Of a stretch of 33,677 bases of DNA, positions 1-8,709 are shown one piece after another. The position numbers were made by a program, and so were the translations under genes. The notes under the pieces are model-generated. The model saw only the letters and a list, made by a program, of their open reading frames with translations. It ran no database searches and was not told where the DNA came from. Position 1 is the first letter of the stretch. Every line of letters starts with the position of its first letter. The stretch comes from Coemansia sp. RSA 922 (Eukaryota; Kickxellomycota; Kickxellomycetes; Kickxellales; Kickxellaceae), in the NCBI GenBank assembly GCA_027577415.1, contig JANBQS010000116.1, positions 1 to 33,677 on the forward strand, written 5' to 3'.

Positions 1-44
1 TCTCCTTTTTCCCTTTCCCACTCTACTACGTTACGCTAATACAA

Positions 45-797
45 ATGCTCTTCCGCTCTATTGTCGCACTCGCTGCTAGCACCGCCGCCGTCTCTGCACT
101 TGGCCCTCTGCCAACCGATATCGGTTACCTAGTGAATCAGGTAGCCGAGTTGATGCAAGACACGCCGTATTACCCTCAGCTCTCTCAGGCCGTGCAGTCG
201 CTTATATCCGGATACAAACTTCCCGGACAACAAGCGCAAGACGAAAAGATCGTATCATCTCTATTGTCGGCCCTCAGCAGCCAAAACGTGCCTTCGCAGG
301 CCACCAGTATTGCTGGATCGGTGATCTCGGTATTGCAGGGCGAGGGTGATAGTTCATCGGACAAATTGAATAGCCTTGTATCGTCTGTGGTAGCAGAGTT
401 GAGGAACCCGGCAGTCAATACGCAGATCGCTAGTATTGTTGATAAGCTGGTAGGATTGCTGGAGCAGGCTCGTATTGTGGCTCCTGAGATGTTTGCGGAT
501 AGCCCTAGTGAACCCACGCCAACTAGCACTCGTGCTAGCACTAGCTCCAAGAATACTAGCACTAAGAGCACTCGTACTGATACGAGTGCTAGTAGCCCAA
601 CTTCCAAGAGCTCCTCGTCTCCCTTGAGCTCGAGCGGTACGTCCAAAGACAGCCAGGCTTCTCCCTCCTCTGAATCCTCGTCTGAGTCGACTTCTGAATC
701 GACTTCTTCAAAGACCAATGGCGCTCAATCCATGAAGCCTCTGCTTGGATACCTGTCGATGGGTGTTGCCGCTGGTGTCATGGCCTCGTTCTTTTAA
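45..797 (+). CDS. Secreted Ser/Thr-rich, probably GPI-anchored surface protein
   Basis: A 250-residue protein starting at an ATG just downstream of a pyrimidine-rich leader. Residues 1-18 form a classic signal peptide ending near SALG. Residues 20-155 look like a helical globular domain (LVNQVAELMQ, repeated leucine/valine segments). Residues 155-228 are a Ser/Thr-rich low-complexity stalk with many STS, SSS and SES runs, as expected of an O-mannosylated linker. The tail NGAQSMKPLLGYLSMGVAAG followed by VMASFF is a small-residue omega region plus hydrophobic end, the usual GPI-anchor layout. No family is recognised. The same plan recurs at 22011, 25129 and 26113, so the window carries several proteins of this style. 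Role is inferred as cell wall or plasma membrane surface; substrate or partner unknown. Confidence 0.85.
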   Translation: MLFRSIVALAASTAAVSALGPLPTDIGYLVNQVAELMQDTPYYPQLSQAVQSLISGYKLPGQQAQDEKIVSSLLSALSSQNVPSQATSIAGSVISVLQGEGDSSSDKLNSLVSSVVAELRNPAVNTQIASIVDKLVGLLEQARIVAPEMFADSPSEPTPTSTRASTSSKNTSTKSTRTDTSASSPTSKSSSSPLSSSGTSKDSQASPSSESSSESTSESTSSKTNGAQSMKPLLGYLSMGVAAGVMASFF

Positions 798-868
798 ATA
801 TTTTGAATTATACTTTATATTTTGACTTTTTTTGGACAAAAATCAACGAGATAAAAACAAGAGTCGAC

Positions 869-1954
869 TCAAATGTGAGATGAAACAACGCTATTAGGCA
901 CGAAAACAGTCGCTAGGACTGTGCTAGTAACCGATGCTACGATAGTGATAGTTGAGGTTCTGGTCGTAGTAGGCGATGGCGTGGTAACAATAGAAGATTT
1001 AGGGGTAGTAGCAAAGTATCCAGTCATAGTCGCGTAAGTGACACTGTTAGGCTCCACCGCCGCGTAGGCCGATGGGCTAGCAACAGATGTCGCCACAGAG
1101 GTTGGCTCTACTGCCGAGGTAGATGGACTAGCGACTGATGTAGCAACGGAGGTAGGCTCGACCGCCGAGGAAGATGGAGGAGTAGCAATGGGAGTAGTTG
1201 AGACGACAGCCGAGGTAGAAACCGCAGTGGACGATGGCTCAACAGCCGAAGTAGATGGGGTAGCAACGGGAGTAGTTGAAGCAACAGCCGTGGTAGATAC
1301 CACAGTGGAAGATGGCTCAACAGCCGAAGTAGAGGGAGTAACGACTGGAATAGTTGACGAAGTCGCTGGTGCTGGTGTGGTTAGCGTAACAACTGGAGGG
1401 ACACTTGTAGAAGACGGGGAAGCGACTGCCGTAGAAGAGGCGACTGGGGACTCGGAAGAGACTGGTGGCGCAGGAGTAGTAGTCGTGGGCGTAACAACCG
1501 GTGGTGCAGGAGTAGTGGTAGCGGGGACCTCAGAAGAGACAGACGGTGCAGGAGTAGTGCTAGCTGGTGGCGTGACAACTGGTGACACAGTAGAAACAGC
1601 AGTCGTAGAGGCAACTGGAGTGGTCGCCGAATGATCACAGCTGCTGCTGCTGCTTGGAGTGGTAATGGTAAGAGTGACGACTGGAGTGACATGGATAGTC
1701 ACGACATCAGTAGCGGCTCCGTCGCCTGGAGTAGTAAGAGATGCCGCGAAAACATCTGATATCAAGTCACCCAGAATCAGCGCATCGGCAGCACCGGCAT
1801 CGGCTCCGACAACAGCCATATGCACCACAGAGCCAGCGTGCATGTTCTGAGGAGCGGCGTGGCTACCCTGGATATTGCGGGCATGGGGAGGAGCAGCGAC
1901 GGCGGCATAGGCAAGTGCGGCCAATGCGTAGAAGGAGACGGTTGCCTTGATCAT
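869..1954 (-). CDS. Secreted mucin-like Ser/Thr/Pro-rich protein with tandem repeats
   Basis: A 361-residue protein on the minus strand. The open frame extends 13 codons further upstream, but that longer version begins at TTG. The first ATG (1952-1954) follows an ACCACA context and opens directly into a signal peptide (MIKATVSFYALAALAYAAVA, then APPHA), so I chose it. After a short non-repetitive region comes about 240 residues of Thr/Ser/Pro/Val repeats. These include units built on SAVEPSS(T) and SAVEPTSVATSVASP, about 17-26 residues each, which at DNA level are near-perfect 51-78 bp repeats between about 1045 and 1345. Such regions are normally heavily O-glycosylated. The C-terminus is mildly hydrophobic but ends NSVVSSHI, so a GPI anchor is unclear. 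A TATAAATAG box lies about 100 bp upstream. Confidence 0.8.
   Translation of the reverse strand: MIKATVSFYALAALAYAAVAAPPHARNIQGSHAAPQNMHAGSVVHMAVVGADAGAADALILGDLISDVFAASLTTPGDGAATDVVTIHVTPVVTLTITTPSSSSSCDHSATTPVASTTAVSTVSPVVTPPASTTPAPSVSSEVPATTTPAPPVVTPTTTTPAPPVSSESPVASSTAVASPSSTSVPPVVTLTTPAPATSSTIPVVTPSTSAVEPSSTVVSTTAVASTTPVATPSTSAVEPSSTAVSTSAVVSTTPIATPPSSSAVEPTSVATSVASPSTSAVEPTSVATSVASPSAYAAVEPNSVTYATMTGYFATTPKSSIVTTPSPTTTRTSTITIVASVTSTVLATVFVPNSVVSSHI
1045..1345. repeat. Coding tandem repeats in the mucin-like gene
   Basis: Two kinds of imperfect tandem unit can be read. About 54 bp units lie near 1050-1165 and about 78 bp units near 1185-1345. They encode SAVEPTSVATSVASP-type and STTPVATPSTSAVEPSST-type repeats. 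The unit lengths are multiples of three, so repeat-number changes would keep the frame. Confidence 0.7.
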
Positions 1955-2050
1955 TGTGGTTGTTAGCGATGAGTGAGTGAGTGAGGTATGCAAAATGCGT
2001 AGTGATGATGTTTAAAAAAAATATTTACAAAATCCAACACGAACATTGAA

Positions 2051-2059
2051 CTATTTATA
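2051..2059 (-). promoter_or_regulatory. TATA box of the mucin-like gene
   Basis: Reading the minus strand gives TATAAATAG about 97 bp upstream of the chosen ATG at 1954. The rest of the 1955-2328 spacer is AT-rich and holds no other feature I can support. Confidence 0.5.
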
Positions 2060-2328
2060 CTAGATTGTTACCATTGTTGTTCTATAGTTTTTTAAATGTT
2101 CTTTTAGAACAAGAAATATAATAAAATATCAGTATCTTGGAAACACGGGCCAGAGACAGTGTTTGATTCACCCGATAGCTAATCCATTTGTTTGGAAGCC
2201 AAAAAAATATAGAGAGAGTATTTCTCCACTTTCTCTCCACACACATAAGCATTCTTTTTTAAACTAGAATCCAATCTACGGGAGTGAAAACAAAAAAACA
2301 CACACGAGTGTGGAGGATATGTGTATAA

Positions 2329-3015
2329 TTATTTGCGCCAGGTTGACGGATTAAGAACACTGACCCAAGAGCCGTCTGAGTTCTTTGGAGTGAACTTTTG
2401 ATTCCGTCTTTCTTTTTCAAAATCACGAACTTGAGTTTTGAACTCGTTCGTAACCAACACATCGACTCTACCCGCCCCTGTCCCGTCTCTTTGGTAGAGA
2501 TCAACGACAATATAATTGTAATCCCATGCGCTTTGCGTCTGCACGAGATCCAATTTGACTATTCCCAGGTACGGACCCTGCTTTTTCGAGTCCTCGATAT
2601 AATACTGCATGACCAGGCGCTGCCTACCCTGTGGATCCTCAAACTGACGATGAGATATGGCCCTTTGCCGCTGCCTCTGGCTATGCGATGGCTCTCCGAA
2701 TCCAGTGATTGATGTGCCAAACAGTTCTTTGATCTGGGGGTTCGCCCGTATCAGATCGAGACTTTGGTTGTAGACGCGCGTAGTTCCATGTTCAGCAAAT
2801 AGATTGTCGTAGAGCGTGTACATTATGTATCCGAATAGCGTGGCAACGCTGCCGATTAGGAGCACGTTGCCGGCTGTGCCAGCGAGCTCGGCGGCTGCTC
2901 TGCCTTTGCTGGGCGTTGAGTAGTGGCGAACCCGGGGGCGCTGTGGGCAGACCCTGCGAGAGAGTAATGCTGGTGTGCAGCGGCGAGCGATACGAGTCCT
3001 GGCTAGCGACAACAT
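2329..3015 (-). CDS. TIM21: TIM21, TIM23-complex subunit of the mitochondrial inner membrane
   Basis: A 228-residue protein close to the usual Tim21 length. The N-terminus (residues 1-35) is Arg/Ser-rich without acids, a mitochondrial presequence (MLSLARTRIARRCTPALLSR). One transmembrane helix spans about 49-70 (NVLLIGSVATLFGYIMYTLY). Residues 78-220 form the intermembrane-space domain, with the family's VYNQSLDLIRANPQIKELFG stretch and a later segment about making the short-chain lipid-like fold (YLGIVKLDLVQT). Known role of the family: it tethers the TIM23 translocase to the TOM complex and to respiratory chain supercomplexes during presequence import. The start ATG is the first in frame. 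The gene sits tail-to-promoter with the mucin-like gene and head-to-head with the Cys/Met enzyme at 3599, sharing a 580-bp spacer. Confidence 0.9.
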   Translation of the reverse strand: MLSLARTRIARRCTPALLSRRVCPQRPRVRHYSTPSKGRAAAELAGTAGNVLLIGSVATLFGYIMYTLYDNLFAEHGTTRVYNQSLDLIRANPQIKELFGTSITGFGEPSHSQRQRQRAISHRQFEDPQGRQRLVMQYYIEDSKKQGPYLGIVKLDLVQTQSAWDYNYIVVDLYQRDGTGAGRVDVLVTNEFKTQVRDFEKERRNQKFTPKNSDGSWVSVLNPSTWRK

Positions 3016-3598
3016 TTTTTAAAAAAGAGAAATTGGATAATTTTGATAAGGTTTTTGAGCGGCGCCAATAAAAAAATCCTTTAAAAAACTTTTGGATGAT
3101 AGTGATAAATTCGATGTATCGGAGCTCCGTATGGGGCCACTAAGCTAGGTGGCACAGAGATCCGCTGGCACCAATACGTCATCAACCTGTTGAGCGATGA
3201 TGAAAGAACGTGAAAGCAGCAGCGTCGCCTCTTTTGCCAATCCCCCCACCGACAAAATGAATTATTTAATGTTCCACACACTTTCTCCACATACAGAACA
3301 AGCACTAATCATGTCGAGTTGCACGATTTCAATTAAAAAAATTTATATTTAGAAATTTAGCAAGGATGAGGGGTTACACATGTTGTTGTTGTTGTCCCTG
3401 AGCCCGAATGGTGGCGGAGTATGCAAGGAGATGCACATTTAGGACCAGGGGAGGTATCCGTGTGAACCAGGAACGAAATATAAATACCGGACAATTATTT
3501 TTTTTCCCCCTCCGCCCACTTCACAAAAAAAAAGTACCTTCTTCATCCCTCTTTTTTATTATTCAATACTATCCACACAAGACCAAGCTACTTTTATC
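3016..3598. other. Divergent intergenic region TIM21 / Cys-Met enzyme
   Basis: This 583-bp spacer separates two divergent genes. A TATAAATA motif at 3479-3486 on the plus strand lies about 115 bp before the ATG at 3599, followed by pyrimidine-rich DNA, and is the likely core promoter of that gene. No convincing reading frame or RNA gene is seen. Confidence 0.5.
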
Positions 3599-4804
3599 AT
3601 GGTTGAAATCAAGAACCCGCTATACGCCACCATGTCTTTGTCGACTCAGACACTGCACGCCTCCAAGCACCTGCACGAGACGCCCGAGGTCACGCCCGCC
3701 ATTGGCGTGACCACGACGTTCCTGTACAAGAAGGACTCGATGGAGGCCAATAACTACGGAGCTAGCCAGCGCTACGTGTACTCGCGCGAGGGCCGTCCCA
3801 ACACGACCCAAGTCGAGAGCACGCTCTCCACTGTCATGGAAGGCCACGCCGTAGTGTTTGGCTCGGGACTGACCGCCGCACTCGCCATTCTCTTGCACTA
3901 TAAGCCCAAGAAAGTAGCCATCGGCGAGTCGTATTTCGGCATCCGCCGCGTCCTCGCTCAGTACAGCGCTGTCGCCGGCAACGTTCAGGTGGTGGGTACC
4001 GAGTGTGGCTTCGAGGGCGTTGACCTTGTGTGGCTCGAGTCGCCTATTAACCCGACTGGCGAGATCAAGGATATTTCTTGCTACGCTCTGAGGGCCCATG
4101 CCGCTGGCGCCAAGCTCGTCGTTGATGCTACGCTGGCTCCTCCGCCACTCAGCTATCCGTTCCGCCAGGGCGCTGATGTCGTCATCCACTCGGCGTCAAA
4201 GTACCTGGGCGGCCACGAGGACCTTCTCGCTGGCGTCGTCGTGTCGCGTGGTGCCGCCATGGCCGAAGACCTGCGCCGCACGAGGTCCGCTTTGGGTCTG
4301 GGCGCAGGCAGCCTGGAGACCTGGCTTTTGCAGCGGTCCCTGGCTACACTCTCCGTGCGGGTTGTGCAGCAGGCCAAGACGGCCGCGCGCCTTGTTGCGC
4401 TCCTTGAGTCGTTCCGTCGCTGTGCAGTGAGCACCGCTTGTCACGTGCCGTCTGCTGCTGATCTGGCTCTGGGCCGTCGCCTTGCCGCTGTGCGTCATGC
4501 TAGTCTGCAGCAGGTGTCGTGTGCGGAGGCGCAGCATCCCAACGGGTTTGGCGCTGTTTTCTCTGTCTACTTTGCCTCAAAGACTCAGGCTTTGTTTGTC
4601 GCTAAGCAGCTGAGGCTACATTCTTTTGCTACCAGCCTTGGTGGCGTCCACTCGCTTGTCGACTGGCGTCATGCTATGGATGCTACTTCTGAGCCTACTA
4701 TGCTGAGAGTCAGCATTGGCCTCGAGAGCTTTGACGACCTTGCTGCTGACTGGCGCCAGGCTCTGACTGCCCTGGATGCTCACGAGTGCGCCTCCAAGCT
4801 TTAA
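3599..4804 (+). CDS. Cys/Met-metabolism PLP-dependent enzyme (cystathionine beta-lyase/gamma-synthase-like)
   Basis: A 401-residue fold-type I PLP enzyme of the trans-sulphuration family. The PLP-binding lysine is K201 in the signature HSASKYLGGHEDLLAG. D176 in LVVDAT is the pyridine-nitrogen aspartate. Earlier landmarks are YSREGRPNTTQVES (60-74), which corresponds to the family's Y-x-R-x-x-NP-T region, and VVFGSGLTAALA (85-96) at the phosphate site. SPINPTGEIKDI (148-159) is the loop before the aspartate. It resembles the less-characterised fungal branch represented by yeast YHR112C rather than canonical Met/Cys enzymes, so the exact reaction (cystathionine lyase, synthase or another gamma/beta elimination) cannot be fixed. 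The ATG at 3599 is followed by another at residue 12, which may be an alternative start. GC-rich codons contrast with the AT-rich flanks. Confidence 0.85.
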   Translation: MVEIKNPLYATMSLSTQTLHASKHLHETPEVTPAIGVTTTFLYKKDSMEANNYGASQRYVYSREGRPNTTQVESTLSTVMEGHAVVFGSGLTAALAILLHYKPKKVAIGESYFGIRRVLAQYSAVAGNVQVVGTECGFEGVDLVWLESPINPTGEIKDISCYALRAHAAGAKLVVDATLAPPPLSYPFRQGADVVIHSASKYLGGHEDLLAGVVVSRGAAMAEDLRRTRSALGLGAGSLETWLLQRSLATLSVRVVQQAKTAARLVALLESFRRCAVSTACHVPSAADLALGRRLAAVRHASLQQVSCAEAQHPNGFGAVFSVYFASKTQALFVAKQLRLHSFATSLGGVHSLVDWRHAMDATSEPTMLRVSIGLESFDDLAADWRQALTALDAHECASKL

Positions 4805-4965
4805 ACGTTTTTTATTGTGATACTTATCCAAATATACTTTATATTTACTTTATCAAAGTGCAATTGTTTTATTGATATTCACGAATTTAATGGTGTTTCT
4901 GCAAGTGTATTTTAAGATATCAAAACACCAGAACCTCTTACTTCGAGCTAGACATAATAAACTAG

Positions 4966-5435
4966 GGAATTATAATTTGCTAAGGAATACTTTTCCCATG
5001 GGCCGAAGACATATGCCACAATGGCATACCTCGCCGAACCCAGTGTTGGAACGTCAACACACTCGTCTTGTTACACCTATTGGAGCACATGGGCCATTTC
5101 AAGATCAGCAATAACGTGCCGGAAATATTATAGTTGAGGGGGTGGTTGTCAGCTTAGGAGGTGCCATTACGCGAACGCTTAGACAGTGCCCTCCTACCAG
5201 TAGTCGCCGCTCTCTTGCCAGCCGCTGTACAGGTAGGTCTGGGAGTAGAACGCTTCAACGCCTGGGGAATATCGCCAGTCTCGCAAAGACTATCGACGAT
5301 CTGCTGGAAGTTCATAACAGCCGCCTTGTTCCAATTAAACAACCGCCGCACAGATGATCCTTTGTACTTGTCATTCGGTGGCAAAAGGCTCGACGGATTG
5401 GCTATGCTCCTCCGCTGGAAATCTGCAGTCATCTC
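4966..5435. repeat. Inverted repeat arm A (SNF2-associated segment)
   Basis: About 470 bp that matches 10853-11316 in reverse complement at roughly 80-90% identity by eye. Shared landmarks include GACATATGCCA, CCTCGCCGAACCCAGTGTTGG and a long stretch around 5160-5430. The arm ends abruptly at about 5435, where the 3' flank of a small secreted gene begins. Boundaries are approximate. Confidence 0.8.
5154..5435 (-). pseudogene. Fragment matching the C-terminal end of an unidentified (possibly SNF2-type) protein, copy A
   Basis: Read on the minus strand this gives an open segment ending in a stop at 5154-5156, with landmarks TADFQ, DKYKGSS, AAVMNFQ, VDSLCETGDIPQALKRS and KRSRNGTS. The same ending occurs on the plus strand at 10853-11134. 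No initiator or upstream domains are present here, so it is a fragment. A link to SNF2 helicases is suggested only because copy B lies downstream of a DEGH-box fragment on the same strand. The opposite strand is also open through the repeat, and the base differences between the copies do not decide which frame was real. Confidence 0.35.
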
Positions 5436-5499
5436 TAAGTTATCGTCAATCACCATGTGTCAAAAAGCTATCGCAAATATATTCAATATAGATAAAAAA

Positions 5500-5835
5500 T
5501 TACACAGCAGATATATGAGCAGGATCGACAGCGCGATAGGCCTTGATGGGAGTCTTCATTTTAAAGGGAGCTCCCTTGCCAACTGTGTCAAAGGTTTCAA
5601 AGACCTTGCATCTCGAGTCGCTATAGTACTTTACAGGCCCACCAATAGCAACTGCCGTATTATCGGAGGTATGGAACTTGCGGCCAACGCGGTGGCAGTG
5701 GAAATCATCCGAGTTGTAAGTCTCTTCTTGCCCACTCGAATTTGTAAAAGTAACTTCACGGGATGCATCGTCACTGTCTGCATGGCAAAGTGCCAACAGA
5801 CAGCCAAGAGTAGCGAGAATAACGACGACGCGCAT
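5500..5835 (-). CDS. Small secreted two-cysteine protein, family copy 1
   Basis: A 111-residue protein. The open frame runs further upstream, but alignment with the three other copies fixes the start at the ATG at 5833-5835 (MRVVVILATLGCLLALCHA signal peptide). The mature part is about 92 residues with two cysteines, in FHCHRVGRKFH and SDSRCKVFE, which could form one disulphide. Shared core motifs are ETYNSDD, CHRVGRKFH, GGPVKYYSDSRC and IKAYRAVDPAHISAV. The closing Tyr-rich motif with xAYRA recalls one Greek-key half of fungal beta/gamma-crystallin-like secreted proteins, but that is a weak resemblance. Function unknown; extracellular. A TATA-like TATAAGTAG lies about 140 bp upstream. Its C-terminus and 3' flank match copy 4. 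Confidence 0.8.
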   Translation of the reverse strand: MRVVVILATLGCLLALCHADSDDASREVTFTNSSGQEETYNSDDFHCHRVGRKFHTSDNTAVAIGGPVKYYSDSRCKVFETFDTVGKGAPFKMKTPIKAYRAVDPAHISAV

Positions 5836-5973
5836 GATGATGATGATGTCGAATTGAAAAAAAAAATAGTGAGTAAAGATGAGTACAAGATGTGATGTAA
5901 AAAAAAGTGCTGATATGATAGTGTGTGAAAGTGTTGAACAATTTTTGCAAGTCGAAACAGCAGCACCAGGACG

Positions 5974-5983
5974 GCTACTTATA
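5974..5983 (-). promoter_or_regulatory. TATA-like box, family copy 1
   Basis: Minus-strand TATAAGTAG sits at the same relative place as TATAAATAG of copy 2 and TATAAGAAG of copy 4. It is preceded upstream by the shared repeat module. Confidence 0.45.
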
Positions 5984-5989
5984 CTAAAA

Positions 5990-6530
5990 GCACCCCCAAA
6001 CAACTTGTCATTCAGTCTGAAGAAAAAATGTCAGTGTCAGTTTCTTCTTCTAGAAATGCTACTATGCATACAAAATACAAAGCAAACATATTTTGTGCTA
6101 GAATAGCACATGATGTCCTTTCTATAAAAAACCTTTGCGCGTAAAAAGCGCAGCTGGTGGTTCTTTATCCTAAAAGCGGACATCACCGTGAAAAGGAAGT
6201 AAAGTAAGCTTTCAGTGTTTGGCATTCAAAGCGCACGCGTAGGACATGCCGTTTTCTTTACCAGAAAAAAAAACACAATGCCATGTAAAGTAAGCAAAAA
6301 TACTTTTTCTTTTGCCCATTTTTATAATGTGTTTTACAAGCACCATTTTCTCAGCTGACAAAGCTTTGCAACGTGCTTTGATGTTTGGCATAAGAGGCAA
6401 AGGAGCTCTGCTAAAGCCAACCCAACTTTGCTCTTTGGTTGGATCAACCACCAATAGGTGATAATATCTGTAGCATATGCTCTCACCATTGAGGAGTGCA
6501 ATAGACCTGAAAGTCAGAGACATCTATGAA
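5990..6530 (-). repeat. Conserved upstream module of family copy 1
   Basis: About 540 bp upstream of copy 1 is about 80% identical by eye to the region upstream of copy 4 (11980-12410, opposite strand) and recognisably to that of copy 2 (8710-9090). Landmarks in gene orientation are GGCTTTAGCAGAGCTCCTTT, TTGTCAGCTGAGAAAAT, GAAAACGGCATGTC and TGTTTGCTTT. No reading frame stays open in all three copies, so it is treated as non-coding. An AAAGCAAACAT element occurs at 6079-6089. Confidence 0.75.
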
Positions 6531-6993
6531 CAGCAGCATCGTCATGCCCATGGGGATTCCGCGCCATTTTAATTTGAGATATTAAAGACGTGTATGACTG
6601 TGTTCTCTCTGTCACCGTTGTTGTTCAACTACACAATCGACAAAGCACCAGGCTTGATGTGCAGGAAAAGACTGAGTGCTTGTGCTGCACGCCGTCGAAT
6701 TGGCGTCATTGCCTTTGCCGATTACATTGCCACAGCTGTTCGCTTGCCTGAAGAAGCACAGAGCATCTTGGATATGATGTCCACATTTGCCGCCGCCGAG
6801 CATAGGATTACATGGGCCCCAGAGAAGTGTGTCTTTCTAGCTAAGCCGCAACTGTCGCTCCAGATCGATGGACATGCTCGTCTGCAAGAACGTTACTTTA
6901 AGTACCTTGGAGTTATGATCGGCGTCGAGGGCACTGCTCCCAAAAACATATAGAGCTGTTGTGTGCATGCGCGCGTAAACCAAGTTTGGCTAC

Positions 6994-7860
6994 ATGCGCA
7001 GCGTCGGCATCACGCACTTGGGTGGTAATCTAAACCGGGTAATTGGTATGTATAAGGCCTTTATCCGACCCACCATGGAGTACACCTTGGAGATCTGCAT
7101 TCCAAACGCCTCGCTTATCAAGGTTCTGGAGCGCTGCCAGGGCGACATGTTGCGCGCCATGCTTGGAGTACCCAAGTCAACGTCATACGCAACTATTATT
7201 TTGCCATGTAAAATAGAGACAATGGAGCACCACTGGCGCGCAAAGATATCCAGCTACGTTCGCCATCGTCAGGTCGACGCCGACGACAAGCACATTCTCG
7301 ATGATCTGTTTGACATGGAACGCGTTGCGAAGATGAAGAGTAGACGCCTGATCCCGCGGCTGTGCCAGGAGGCATATTGCGCCGGCCCACCTCACCGCAT
7401 CACCACGACCATCGGCGAAAAGAAGCAGGCTTGCTTGCAGGCCCTTAGGGGCGCTAACAAGTCGGCCACACGAGTCGCTCAGATCACATTGCTGGGCTTC
7501 ATATGCTCGATGTTTGTACAGCACAGGACGCCGATCATCCATTGGCTTCTAGGCGCTGTGGCGGTTCAACCCTCACAATGCCAAAAGTGTGGTGGGCCTA
7601 TATCTCGCGACCACGCCACAGACTGCATTGGTGCCGCCACTAAGCTCGGCCCCATCATTGCAAATGCTCTCCGCAAGATAGGCGGGCAACAAAGGCAACG
7701 CCTACAACAGGTGAATGCCATTGATGCCGCGCTCATGGCTCTAAACAAGAACGATATGGCTAGTGTGATTAAGAGTGCATTGGTCATTGACAAGATCTAC
7801 ACCCAGTTCCTCGGCAGACGCTCACCTATTAAGCAGCTCATGCCTCAAGCGCTCGAGTAG
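6994..7860 (+). pseudogene. LINE polymerase C-terminal segment
   Basis: A 288-codon open segment inside the retrotransposon remnant. It holds the post-palm thumb-like region of the reverse transcriptase (MYKAFIRPTMEYTLEICIPN) and a C-terminal CxxC...HxxxxC knuckle near residues 194-208 (CQKCGGPISRDHATDC). The frame upstream of the ATG reads through TAA at 6976, so the ATG is probably not a natural initiator; it is the interior of a broken ORF2. No endonuclease domain is in the window. Confidence 0.75.
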
Positions 7861-7904
7861 ACAACAGTATTCTACGCACAGGCTTCCATGCCTCTTCACT
7901 CTCT

Positions 7905-8046
7905 GGGGTGATTTTGCCGAGCCTCGCGCTCTTTCCATCCTCACATCTAATCGCTTAATCGGCTGCTACTATTTTTCCCACACAAGGCCATTATTCAGCA
8001 GCTAACACTTTCCTCAGCTTTTTGTATCCGAGATACGGTTGGTATC
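7905..8046 (+). repeat. LINE 3' tail, copy 1
   Basis: It shares TTTTGCCGAGCC, GCTCTTTCC, CTTAA-CGGC, and CTTTTTG-ATCCGAGATACGG with 9880-10005. The shared segment ends just before an A-rich tail in both cases, marking it as the 3' untranslated end of the same retroelement family. Confidence 0.6.
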
Positions 8047-8250
8047 AAAAAAAAAACACCTTTGCTTCATTTCTGAGCAGGCCAATTGCTGGGCGATAAC
8101 CCTTGTACCATTAGAAAACTCATTCAAGCCTAAAGGGATGATGACCATGACCTACTGACCCCTCTTCAGAAGCTTTAAAAACATCACCACGTATAAAAGC
8201 TGTTTGCAAAAATAATATTAATTATAGACCAATTTTAAATACTTGCTTAT

Positions 8251-8559
8251 CTACACACTCGATTTTATAGCGCGATAAGCCTTGATACCGCTTTCAACGG
8301 GGAATAATTCTCCAATGCCCATTATGTCCAAGGCGATCATTTTCTTGCACTGGGAATCACTATAGAATTTGGTTGGGCCACCCGTGGCTGAAGCTTTATT
8401 ATTCGGGCCATGGAACTTGCGGCCAACACGATGACAATCGTAATCGTCCGAGTAGTAAGTCTCTTTTTTCCCTTTTTCGTTTTCAATTTTAATCTTACGT
8501 TTGGCATGGCAAAGTGCCAAAAGACAACTGAGAATAGTGAGAATAACGAAGAAGCGCAT
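8251..8559 (-). CDS. Small secreted two-cysteine protein, family copy 2
   Basis: A 102-residue protein beginning at the ATG at 8557-8559 with signal peptide MRFFVILTILSCLLALCHA. The mature part opens with a very basic stretch (KRKIKIENEKGKKETYY). It keeps DCHRVGRKFHGPNN, GGPTKFYSDSQCKK and IKAYRAI, then ends in KSSV, unlike copies 1 and 4. Two mature cysteines are in the family positions. Its N-terminal half is closest to copy 4. Function unknown; small, secreted, basic. It lies on the minus strand like copy 1, with a 2.4-kb LINE-containing gap between them. Confidence 0.85.
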   Translation of the reverse strand: MRFFVILTILSCLLALCHAKRKIKIENEKGKKETYYSDDYDCHRVGRKFHGPNNKASATGGPTKFYSDSQCKKMIALDIMGIGELFPVESGIKAYRAIKSSV

Positions 8560-8683
8560 GGCGATGTTGTTGAATAGAGAACAGTGAGTGAAGATAAGTG
8601 CAAAGTGTGGAGTTGAAGTGATGATATGATAGTGTGCAAAAGTGCTGGATAATTTGTAGACTGAGACAGCAGCAGCTGGGCGA

Positions 8684-8692
8684 CTATTTATA
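8684..8692 (-). promoter_or_regulatory. TATA box, family copy 2
   Basis: Minus-strand TATAAATAG, about 130 bp upstream of the copy 2 ATG and followed by the shared CAGCTGCTGCTGTCTCAG leader. Confidence 0.55.
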
Positions 8693-8709
8693 CCGAATAT
8701 CCTTAGCTA

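Larger units (their letters stand above)
6594..8056 (+). mobile_element. Degenerate non-LTR (LINE-type) retrotransposon, 3' part
   Basis: Two open segments carry the end of a LINE polymerase. At 6594-6953 the reverse-transcriptase palm is recognisable (SPLLFNYTIDKAP, then AFADYIATAV). The catalytic FADD box reads FADY, so the second aspartate is lost. Stops at 6951 and 6976 plus a frame change break the gene. The frame resumes at about 6979 through 7860 with MRSVGITHLGG, YKAFIRPTMEYTLEI, typical of LINE sequences after the palm, and a late CQKCGG...HATDC cysteine/histidine cluster. After the stop comes a 3' tail of about 185 bp ending in GATACGGTTGGTATC and a run of ten A (8047-8056), the expected LINE end. 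The 5' part is missing, so this is a dead truncated copy. Confidence 0.8.

Noticed and set aside
185..718. Minus-strand frame opposite the first secreted gene
   Set aside because: Antisense shadow of a low-complexity Ser-rich region; no recognisable domain.
1188..1634. Plus-strand frame through the mucin-like gene
   Set aside because: It is the antisense of a Thr/Ser/Pro repeat and reads as Val/Thr/Glu repeats; no signal or domain.
1955..1993. Longer N-terminus for the mucin-like protein
   Set aside because: It begins at TTG; the ATG at 1954 has a good context and opens directly into a signal peptide.
5836..6003. N-terminal extension of family copy 1 (and likewise copies 3 and 4)
   Set aside because: The frames are open upstream, but all four copies align from the MR(F/V)(F/V)VIL signal peptide, and the extensions run through the TATA and leader regions.
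6212..6523. Protein-coding gene in the upstream module (GFSRAPLPLMPN reading)
   Set aside because: The frame is kept in copies 1 and 4 but broken in copy 2, and it has no ATG at a consistent place; treated as non-coding repeat.
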